Assembly: GCF_021653975.1 (NCBI RefSeq)
Contig: NZ_JAJKFK010000006.1
Span: 353,789-417,788, forward strand
Direction: 5' to 3'
DNA length: 64,000 nucleotides
Source of the DNA: Amycolatopsis sp. GM8
Lineage (GTDB): Bacteria > Actinomycetota > Actinomycetes > Mycobacteriales > Pseudonocardiaceae
Below the pieces are notes generated by a model. It did no database searches. It was not told the origin of the DNA and saw nothing but the letters and a program-made list of their open reading frames with translations. Position numbers and translations under genes: made by a program. Shown here one piece after another: positions 57,603 through 64,000 of the stretch; the stretch's first letter is position 1, and each line of letters opens with the position of its first letter.

Positions 57603-60209
57603 TCACAACGCGCCGTCGGCGCGCAGGGCCTCGATCTCGTTCCCGCTCAGGCCGAGGATCTTCCCCAGCACGTATTCGGTGTCCTCGCCGTAGCTCGGTC
57701 CGGAACGGTCGAAGCGGCCGCCGATATAGGTTGGTGTGTCGGAGAAACGCACCGGGTGCTCCTTGACCGGCCAGCGGCCGATCTCGCTCTGGTCCAGTTC
57801 GACGAGCCAGCCGGCATGCGCCAATTGGGGGTCGGTCTCGTAGCGGTCCTGGGCGGTCTGGCAGACCCCCGCCGGCACACCCCGGGCCTGCAGCGCGCCC
57901 ATCAGTTCGAACCCGTCGCGGTCCTGGGTGGCGGCCCCGAGCAATTCGTCGAGCGCGTCCTGATGCTCCACCCGGCCCGCGAGAGTGGCGAAGCGCTCCT
58001 CGGCGCTCCACTCGGGACGGCCGAGGACCTCGGCCAGCCCCGCCCACTGCTCGTCGGTGAACGCGGCGATCGCGATCCATCGGTCGGTTCCGGCGGTGCG
58101 ATAGGCGCCGTGCGGCGCGGCCTGCTTGTACGGGGAACGGTTGCCGTAGCGCGACCACCGGCGGCCGTTGACGACGTAGTCGAGGATCGACGTTCCGGTC
58201 AGGTACAGACCAGTCTCGCCCTGCGAGGCGTCGATGTGACAGCCCTCGCCGGTGACGTCGCGACGGTAAAGCGCGGCCAGCATGGCCGTCGCCATGTTGT
58301 ACGCGCCGAACCAGTCGAGATAGGAATACCCGATCCCGGCGGGCGGGAAGGGTTCGGCCAGCCCGGACATGTCGCTCAGCCCGGAGATGGCCTGCGCGCT
58401 CGGGCCGTACGTGCGGGCGCGGCCATAGGTGCCGGCCTCGCCGAGACCGCTCTGCTGGACGTAGATGATGCTCGGATTGAGTTCCTTGAGCCGCTCGTAC
58501 CCCAGGCCCATCCGCTTCATCGTGCCCGGCGAGAAACCCTCGACGATCATGTCGGCGTCGCGGATCAAGTCTTCCAGCAGTGCTTTGCTCCGCGGATGCT
58601 TGAGGTTGAGCGACATGCTCAGCTTGCTCGCGTTGATCTCCATGAACGAGCCGCTGCGGTCCGGATTGTCCTCCAGGCCCTCGAACCGCGGCGTCGGCAG
58701 TGGACCGGTCGCGGCCTCACGTTCCGTCCGCCCGCCGGGCGGACAGGCACCGAGCGGGCTGAACCGCATCCGGTCGGGGCGGCTGATGTGCTCGACCTTG
58801 ATCACTTCGGCGCCCATCGCACCGAGGAACCGTCCGGCGCCGGCGCTGGCGAGCATCCAGCTCAGGTCGACGACCCGGATTTCCGGCAGTGCGAACGGTT
58901 TCCCGCGCGGGCTCAGCAGCGGCTCGGCATCGGTCCGCGGCGAGGCGAACACGCGTCCGCGGGTGGCCTTGGCGCCACTCCATTCCGCGAGCACCTCGCC
59001 GGTGTGTTCTCCGACGAGCGGCGGCCGCGGTCCGCGCCGCCACGGCATCCCTTCGGTGACCCACTTTCCGCCGACGTAGAGGAACGTCTCGTCGAGTTCG
59101 GGGTGGTACACCTCGAAGAACGCGCCGCGCTGCAGCCAGTGCGGGTCGCCGGTGTTGTCCTCCGGCCGCCGGATCGGCGTCCACGGCAGGTTGCGATCCT
59201 GGGCGGCTCGCCACACGTCGCGATCGAACAGGTAGCTGCCCACCAGCCGGTCCACCTGCCGCGCCAGCTGGTCGCGCGCCTCGGCGGTGTTGCGGTGGTC
59301 CGTGGCGTATTTGGGATCCTCGAGATCGCCCTCGCACCCGAATTCCTTCAGCAGCCCCACGGTGCTGTCCCACTCGTCGCCCTGCGAGCGCACATAGGTG
59401 CGGTAGGGGAGCAGGTACCGGCCGTCCTTGGTGATCGAGATGGACGGGCTGCGCGCGGACGTGGTCGAGTGCCGGCAGGTCAGCCGGCGGTGGGTCTGGG
59501 CGAGGAACACCCAGTCCGGCAGGTCGGTTTCGGTGTTCTGGCTGACGGCCTCGTGCACGCTGGTCGACAGCGCCTGCCCGCGCCCGCTGCCGAGCCGGTG
59601 CACGAGCGCGGTCACGATCGACATCGCGGCCATCTCACCGGCGATGTAGTACGACTGCCACATCTGCGGCGCGATCGGTGGTGTCTCGTAGAAACCGGTG
59701 GGGTCGGGGTCGTAGCCGCAGTTCATCATGACCCCGCCGAGCGCGAGGTGCACGAGATCGCTGCCCGCGTAGCCCGCCCACGGCCCGGTGTCGCCGAACG
59801 GGCTGATGCGCGCGTGGATCAGCCCCGCATTGGTGGCGCGCAAGGTCTCGAAGCCGAGGCCGCGCTCGTCGAGGTAACCGAGCGGCCGGCTGTCGAGCAG
59901 CACGTCCGCGGTCGCGGCGAGCGCGGCGAACCGGTCCCGGTCCGCCGCGTCGTCGAGATCGAGGGTGATCGAGCGCTTGCCCAGGTTGTGGTGCCAGAAA
60001 TAGAGGCTGCGGTCCGGGTGCGGCTCGTCGTGGTAGAAGGGCCCGTACGTGCGGGTGACCTCACCGCCCCGCGGTTCGACGCGGACGACGTCGGCGCCCA
60101 ATCCCGCGAGCACCTTGCCGCAGTACTCGCCGAGTTCGTCGCCGATCTCGATGACCCGGATGCCGTCGAGGAACCCCTCGAACCCTGGCTCGGCACGCTC
60201 GTCGCTCAT
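57603..60209 (-). CDS. double-domain class III CoA-transferase (module B)
   Basis: An 868-residue fusion of two CaiB/BaiF domains (about 14-410 and 442-868). Domain 1 has IRVIEIGDELGEYCGKVLAGLGADVVRVEP and Asp151 (AGSDLVHLALGG) at the class III catalytic position. Domain 2 has IRVVDLSWMLASAGAGRFLGAMGAEVIKVE but Ser604 (YGPSAQAISGL) there. So the active domain is the first, opposite to the paralogue at 40775-43045. The start at 60209 is close to the GATACG operator. It probably activates an acid for the module with the DUF35/thiolase-like pair. Confidence 0.87.
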   Translation of the reverse strand: MSDERAEPGFEGFLDGIRVIEIGDELGEYCGKVLAGLGADVVRVEPRGGEVTRTYGPFYHDEPHPDRSLYFWHHNLGKRSITLDLDDAADRDRFAALAATADVLLDSRPLGYLDERGLGFETLRATNAGLIHARISPFGDTGPWAGYAGSDLVHLALGGVMMNCGYDPDPTGFYETPPIAPQMWQSYYIAGEMAAMSIVTALVHRLGSGRGQALSTSVHEAVSQNTETDLPDWVFLAQTHRRLTCRHSTTSARSPSISITKDGRYLLPYRTYVRSQGDEWDSTVGLLKEFGCEGDLEDPKYATDHRNTAEARDQLARQVDRLVGSYLFDRDVWRAAQDRNLPWTPIRRPEDNTGDPHWLQRGAFFEVYHPELDETFLYVGGKWVTEGMPWRRGPRPPLVGEHTGEVLAEWSGAKATRGRVFASPRTDAEPLLSPRGKPFALPEIRVVDLSWMLASAGAGRFLGAMGAEVIKVEHISRPDRMRFSPLGACPPGGRTEREAATGPLPTPRFEGLEDNPDRSGSFMEINASKLSMSLNLKHPRSKALLEDLIRDADMIVEGFSPGTMKRMGLGYERLKELNPSIIYVQQSGLGEAGTYGRARTYGPSAQAISGLSDMSGLAEPFPPAGIGYSYLDWFGAYNMATAMLAALYRRDVTGEGCHIDASQGETGLYLTGTSILDYVVNGRRWSRYGNRSPYKQAAPHGAYRTAGTDRWIAIAAFTDEQWAGLAEVLGRPEWSAEERFATLAGRVEHQDALDELLGAATQDRDGFELMGALQARGVPAGVCQTAQDRYETDPQLAHAGWLVELDQSEIGRWPVKEHPVRFSDTPTYIGGRFDRSGPSYGEDTEYVLGKILGLSGNEIEALRADGAL

Positions 60210-60244
60210 CCGACCTCTTTCGTCACCACATCACGCTAGTGCAA

Positions 60245-60269
60245 GATACGGTACCTCATATATCGTATC
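60245..60269. promoter_or_regulatory. GntR operator 1
   Basis: GATACG (60245-60250) and CGTATC (60264-60269) are perfect inverted copies 13 bases apart, around an AT-rich centre. The site lies between the CoA-transferase gene and the divergent GntR gene. A related site is at 62725-62751. Confidence 0.5.
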
Positions 60270-60367
60270 GGTGGGAGCGGTTCGTGCCGCGGATCTGTAA
60301 GGGAGAGATACAATGTGGAGAATTGTCCCAGCTCTCCGATTCTGCACCGGAAAGGTCGCCAGCAACG

Positions 60368-61132
60368 ATGCCGCCTGCCACCTCGTCCGATCCGGCGGCT
60401 CCGCTCAGCCCGGCCGCCCGGCCCGACAACCTGACCTCGGTCGTCTTCGCGGCGATTCGCGACAAGATCGTCGACGCGTCGCTCCCGCCCGGCAGCTCGG
60501 TCAGCGAAGCGGGTCTCGCGGCACAGTTGCAGGTCAGCAAGACGCCGGTGCGGGAGGCGCTGCTGCAGCTGCGCTACATCGGGCTCGTCGAGCCGACCAC
60601 CCGCGGGCTGCGCGTGGCACAGCCGTCTGCGGTGGCGATCCGCGACGCGTTCGAGTACCGGGCCGGGATCGAGGCCATCGCGGGCAGTTACGCGGCCATG
60701 CGGTCGAAGGCCGCGCAGCACGAACGGATCCTCGAGTTCGCGAACGCGTCGCTGCGGTCGGCGAAGGACGGGCGCTCGGCCGAATTCCTCGCCAGCGACC
60801 GGAAATTCCATCTCGCCGTCGCCTCGGCGACGGGCAACCAGGTGCTCTCGCAGGCGGTCGAGAACGCGTGCGTCCTCACGCAGGCGTTGCGGCAGCGGGA
60901 CATTCATGTTGACCGCGACTTCGTGCCCGACGCGCGTGAACACGTCGGCATCGCGAAAGCCATCAAGGCCGGCGACGCCGACCTGGCGAGCGAGCGCTCG
61001 GCGGGCCACATCCAGCGCATCATGGTCCAGCTGCTCGACGCGTTCCCGGACGCCGCGGGAGCCACATCCGGCGACGGCGTCGCGTCCCCGGCACGCAAGA
61101 GCACTGGGCGCGGCCGCAAGCGCACGGCCTAG
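60368..61132 (+). CDS. GntR family regulator, FCD type
   Basis: A 254-residue regulator. The winged helix is VFAAIRDKIVDASLPPGSSVSEAGLAAQLQVSKTPVREALLQLRYIGLVE. The C-terminal FCD domain (from about 90) has the DRKFHLAVASATGN metal/ligand segment, and a basic tail (RKSTGRGRKRTA) ends the protein. FadR-type regulators of this branch respond to carboxylic acids. The frame is open upstream to 60239, but that would lie inside the operator; ATG 60368 is chosen. It is divergent from the CoA-transferase. Confidence 0.85.
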   Translation: MPPATSSDPAAPLSPAARPDNLTSVVFAAIRDKIVDASLPPGSSVSEAGLAAQLQVSKTPVREALLQLRYIGLVEPTTRGLRVAQPSAVAIRDAFEYRAGIEAIAGSYAAMRSKAAQHERILEFANASLRSAKDGRSAEFLASDRKFHLAVASATGNQVLSQAVENACVLTQALRQRDIHVDRDFVPDAREHVGIAKAIKAGDADLASERSAGHIQRIMVQLLDAFPDAAGATSGDGVASPARKSTGRGRKRTA

Positions 61133-61171
61133 CGGCCCGCGGGCTCTCCGCGTCGATGCGGGGTGTCGCCG

Positions 61172-61603
61172 ATGAGCGCCCCCGCCGATTTCACCCGTCC
61201 CTTGCCGCGCCCGACGGCGTTGTCCGAGCCGTTCTGGGCGGGGTGCCGGGAAGGCAAGCTGCTGGTGCAGCAGTGCGCCAATTGTCGTGCGCACGTTTTC
61301 ATCCCGCGTGAGTTCTGCCCGTTCTGTCATGGCGAAACCCTTGAATGGGTGGTCGGTTCCGGGTGCGGCACCGTCGTGACCTACACCGCTGTGTGGCGTG
61401 CGCAGACCCCGGCGTTCGAAGTTCCCTATGTGGTCGCGGTCGTCAGGCTCGCGGAAGGGTACGAAATGCTCACGAACATCGTCGGCGTCCCGCCCGAAGA
61501 GGTCCGGATCGGGGCCGCCGTGCGAGTCCATTTCGTGCCGGTGACCACGGAGATCACGCTGCCGTGCTTCCGGTTGGATCCGGACGCGGAGGACGCACAG
61601 TGA
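61172..61603 (+). CDS. DUF35 OB-fold/zinc-ribbon protein (module B)
   Basis: A 143-residue paralogue of the protein at 43147-43554. The ribbon has CANC and CPFC, and an OB-fold follows (GTVVTYTAVWRAQ to YEMLTNIVGVPPE). ATG 61172 is preferred; GTG 61163 is also possible. It overlaps the thiolase-like gene by four bases. It is presumably the binding partner of the next gene product. Confidence 0.86.
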   Translation: MSAPADFTRPLPRPTALSEPFWAGCREGKLLVQQCANCRAHVFIPREFCPFCHGETLEWVVGSGCGTVVTYTAVWRAQTPAFEVPYVVAVVRLAEGYEMLTNIVGVPPEEVRIGAAVRVHFVPVTTEITLPCFRLDPDAEDAQ

Positions 61604-62727
61604 CGGGCCGGGAAGCCGTCATCGCCGGCGCGTTCAACACCCGCCAGGCCCGGCGGCTGGAAGGGGAGACGTCGGCGACCGTGACGCTGGCGGCGATCCG
61701 CGGTGCGCTGGCGGACGCCGGGCTGGCCGTGGCCGATATCGACGGCGTGAACATCCTGCCCGGGCTGGATTACGAGCGCGGAGCCCGGTCGTTCGGGTAC
61801 GCGCTCGGCATCCAGTACTTCTGGGTCGGTCGCGGCGCCCCTGGTCCGGCCGCCGTGTACGAGGCCGCGCTGGCGATCGAGAGCGGCATGGCCGACGTGG
61901 TCGTCATCGCCGCGGGGGAGGCCGGGCTGCACACCGACCGGGCCACCGTCGCACCGTGGACCCGGCCGTCCAACGAGTTCATCGAGTGCTGGGGTCTGAT
62001 GACCCCGGCCGAGTTCGCGTTGTCGGCCAAGGAATACATGGTGCGGTTCAACGTCGACCCGCTCGACGTCGCGCATGTGGCCGCGGTGATCCGGAACAAC
62101 GGCGCGCGCAACCCGGAAGCGATCTACCACGGCCGTGGACCCTTTACGGCACAGGACATCCTGGACTCCCGGATGGTCGCCGACCCGTACCACCTGCTCG
62201 ACTGCGCGACCACCGCGGAGGGCGGCTCGGCGCTCGTGCTGACCACGGCCGAGCGGGCGCGCGACCTGCCGGGCACGGCGATCCGCGTCCTCGGCGGGGG
62301 ATCCGAGAGCTGGGGCCCCGCCTACACCCATCCGCCGACCTACGACCGGGTCGGCATGCTGGGCCGCGCGTCCGGTGACCGGGCGTTCGCGCGTGCCGGG
62401 CTCGAACGGTCCGATGTGGACGTGTTCGAGCTGTACGACAATTTTTCCTGGGAGATCATCCGGTACTTCGAGGCGTTGCGGTACTGCCCGGTCGGCGAAG
62501 GGGCCGCCTTCGTCGCCGGCGACGCCATCGAGGTCGGCGGCCGGTACCCGATCGTCACCGACGGCGGCACGATGTCGCATTCGCACACCGGGGAGTCGCA
62601 GCGCAACCAGCGGGTGGTGCAGGCGGTCCGGCAGTTGCGCGGGTCCAGTGCGGCCAACCAGGTGGCCGGCGCCGAGGTCGCGCTCGTGATGGCGCTCGGA
62701 GACATCGTCTTACTCGCCCGAAGTTGA
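61600..62727 (+). CDS. thiolase-like lyase lacking nucleophilic Cys (module B)
   Basis: A 375-residue lipid-transfer-type thiolase-fold protein. It has DIDGVNILPGLDYE and, at the site of the thiolase nucleophile, GRGAPGPAAVYEAALAIESG with no Cys. The C-terminal half has VTDGGTMSHSHTGESQRNQRVVQAVRQLRG in place of GHPxGATG. It therefore cannot act as a normal thiolase; a retro-aldol lyase with the DUF35 partner is the best guess. It starts at GTG 61600, overlapping the previous stop (GTGA). Confidence 0.82.
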   Translation: MTGREAVIAGAFNTRQARRLEGETSATVTLAAIRGALADAGLAVADIDGVNILPGLDYERGARSFGYALGIQYFWVGRGAPGPAAVYEAALAIESGMADVVVIAAGEAGLHTDRATVAPWTRPSNEFIECWGLMTPAEFALSAKEYMVRFNVDPLDVAHVAAVIRNNGARNPEAIYHGRGPFTAQDILDSRMVADPYHLLDCATTAEGGSALVLTTAERARDLPGTAIRVLGGGSESWGPAYTHPPTYDRVGMLGRASGDRAFARAGLERSDVDVFELYDNFSWEIIRYFEALRYCPVGEGAAFVAGDAIEVGGRYPIVTDGGTMSHSHTGESQRNQRVVQAVRQLRGSSAANQVAGAEVALVMALGDIVLLARS

Positions 62728-62751
62728 TACGCTGTACATGAGATATCGGAT
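62725..62751. promoter_or_regulatory. GntR operator 2
   Basis: The segment starts GATACG (62725-62730) and continues with GAGATATCGGATATG; over most of its length it follows the site at 60245-60269. It lies about 48-74 bases before the amidohydrolase start, so the GntR protein probably controls that gene too. Confidence 0.4.
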
Positions 62752-62798
62752 ATGAGTCCGGCGTTTTCAGTCGGCGTGGTGAAAGGAAGGGACGAACA

Positions 62799-64000
62799 AT
62801 GACCGCTACCGAGACCGCTACCGGCCTCCCGATGATCATCAGCGTGGATGACCACATCATCGAGCCGCCCACGCTGTTCCAGCGCTGGTTGCCCGCCAAG
62901 TACGCCGACCGTGCCCCGCGCGTCGAGCGCAAGAAGATCAGCCCCGAGTCGAAGCTGTTCACCGGGCTCGTCGAGGACCCGGACGGCATTCCCGGTGACG
63001 TGTGGCTGTTCGGCAAGTCGGCCTATGTGCTGCGGCGGCCGATCCTGGTGCTCGACGGTGTCGAGACCACCGCCGACATGCGCGGCAACGAACCCGCGAC
63101 CTACGACGAGATGCACCCGGCGTGCTACGACCCGAAGGCGCGGGTCGAGGTGATGGCCTCCCAGCACGTCGAGGCATCACTGTCGTTCCCCACCTTCCCG
63201 CGGTTCTGCGGCCAGGCGCTGAGCGAGCAGACCACCGACGACCGCGAGTTCGGGCTGGCCTGCGTCGAGGCCTACAACAACTTCATGATCGACGAATGGT
63301 GTGGCGACTCGGGCGGCCGGCTCATCCCGCTTCCCGTGGTGCCGTTGTGGGACCCGAAACTGGCCGCGGCGGAGGTCCGGCGCAACGCGGCGCGCGGCGC
63401 TCGCGCGGTGGCGTTCAGCGAGATCATCGGGCACCTCGGCTACCCCTCGATCCACCACGGCAACTGGGACCCGTTCTTCCAGGCGTGTGAGGAGACCGGC
63501 ACGGTCATCTGCATGCACATCGGCTCGTCGTCGAAGATGATGCCGATGCCGCCGGAAGCGCCGGACATCGTCGCGCCGACGCTGCAGTTCACCAACTCCT
63601 ACGCGTCGATGGCCGACTTCATCTTCTCCGGTGTGCTGGACCGTTTCCCGCGGCTCAAGCTCGCCTATTCGGAGGGCCAGGCCGGCTGGATGCCGTACGC
63701 GATCGAGCGGATGGACCACGCGTACCTGCACCACACGTGGGGTCACGGCGAGGAGCCGATGGCCGAGCTGCCCTCGACCTACATTCGCCGCAACATGTTC
63801 GGCTGCATCTTCGCCGACCGGCACGCCATCGAGCAGTCCGCCAAGATCGGGGCGGACAACCTGATGTTCGAGGTCGACTTCCCGCACGCGGACGGGCCGT
63901 ACCCGCACACGCTCGAGCACCTCGCCGGGCAGTTCGAGGGTGTCGACGCCGACACCACGTACCGGATCGTGCGCGGTAACGCGATCCGCCTGTTCGAACT
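62799..64000 (+). CDS. amidohydrolase, ACMSD-like (cut by window end)
   Basis: About 400 residues are visible with no stop. It is a COG2159-type metal-dependent hydrolase/decarboxylase. ISVDDHIIEP gives the first metal pair. VICMHIGSSS and the late FEVDFPHADGPYP supply the further His and Asp ligands. SEGQAGWMPYAIERMD is another conserved segment. Family members decarboxylate or hydrolyse acids with conjugated systems. The start at ATG 62799 has AAAGGAAGG. It follows the thiolase-like gene by 71 bases with its own operator. Confidence 0.87.
   Translation, partial: MTATETATGLPMIISVDDHIIEPPTLFQRWLPAKYADRAPRVERKKISPESKLFTGLVEDPDGIPGDVWLFGKSAYVLRRPILVLDGVETTADMRGNEPATYDEMHPACYDPKARVEVMASQHVEASLSFPTFPRFCGQALSEQTTDDREFGLACVEAYNNFMIDEWCGDSGGRLIPLPVVPLWDPKLAAAEVRRNAARGARAVAFSEIIGHLGYPSIHHGNWDPFFQACEETGTVICMHIGSSSKMMPMPPEAPDIVAPTLQFTNSYASMADFIFSGVLDRFPRLKLAYSEGQAGWMPYAIERMDHAYLHHTWGHGEEPMAELPSTYIRRNMFGCIFADRHAIEQSAKIGADNLMFEVDFPHADGPYPHTLEHLAGQFEGVDADTTYRIVRGNAIRLFE

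Noticed and set aside
57756..60239. An 827-codon open frame on the plus strand across the fused CoA-transferase
   Set aside because: It is antisense to a gene with two clear CaiB domains, and the composition (Arg, Gly, Val, Asp repeats) is that of a shadow frame.
1..64000. tRNA, rRNA, CRISPR array, insertion sequence or integrase
   Set aside because: No cloverleaf, rRNA-like stretch, regularly spaced direct repeats or transposase/integrase motifs were noticed when reading both strands. A dedicated RNA and repeat search would settle it.

Overview
The window is about 64 kb of very GC-rich DNA with dense, short-spaced genes, many GTG starts and ATGA/GTGA start-stop overlaps. It is rich in F420/flavin luciferase-like oxidoreductases, short-chain dehydrogenases (one of the mycofactocin-associated type) and IclR/TetR regulators. 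This points to an actinobacterium, most likely a Pseudonocardiaceae (Amycolatopsis-like) soil organism; the family-level call is inference. No rRNA, tRNA, CRISPR array, transposase, integrase or phage gene was seen. The content is almost entirely catabolic.

Layout. (1) 1-10.6 kb: oxidative genes (P450 plus SDR, two luciferase-like monooxygenases, more SDRs, an esterase) with two convergent paralogous IclR regulators and recurring inverted-repeat operators. (2) 10.6-16.8 kb: a MerR regulator with a classical 19-bp-spacer promoter, a SnoaL-like protein and an F420-type oxidoreductase; a broken zinc-type alcohol dehydrogenase; then thiolase and acetoacetate-CoA ligase. (3) 16.8-23.2 kb: amidohydrolase, cyclase-family hydrolase, NCS1 permease and a GAF/PucR-type regulator, with a shared promoter/operator block upstream of both transcription units. 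(4) 22.8-28.3 kb: membrane protein, trypsin-like protease homologue, NYN nuclease, ABC-F ATPase, quinone oxidoreductase with a divergent TetR. (5) 28.3-47.7 kb: a large catabolic region with a Liv-type ABC importer (permease-permease-ATPase fusion), dienelactone hydrolase-like protein, aldehyde dehydrogenase, SDR, two luciferase-like oxidoreductases, split MaoC hydratase, a double-domain CoA-transferase, DUF35 plus thiolase-like protein, a pair of acyl-CoA dehydrogenases and a TetR regulator. Six copies of an AAAATCTATAGATTT-like box overlap promoter -10 positions throughout it. (6) 47.7-57.6 kb: an IclR regulator and a full biphenyl-type upper pathway (extradiol dioxygenase, ring-hydroxylating dioxygenase alpha, beta, ferredoxin and reductase, C-C hydrolase, dihydrodiol dehydrogenase) plus two MFS transporters. 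(7) 57.6-64 kb: a second double-domain CoA-transferase, GntR regulator, DUF35 plus thiolase-like pair and an amidohydrolase cut by the window end.

How they may work together. Region 5 reads as one regulon: import by Liv, oxidation to an acid, CoA transfer, dehydrogenation by the FadE pair, hydration by MaoC, then SDR oxidation or retro-aldol cleavage by the DUF35/thiolase-like pair. This parallels cholesterol side-chain removal but with a CoA-transferase in place of a ligase. Region 7 repeats part of that kit under a different operator. Region 6 converts an aromatic hydrocarbon to a dienoate and an acid; the lower meta-pathway (hydratase, aldolase, acylating aldehyde dehydrogenase) is absent. 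The acid released by the C-C hydrolase could feed region 5 or 7, but that link is inference.
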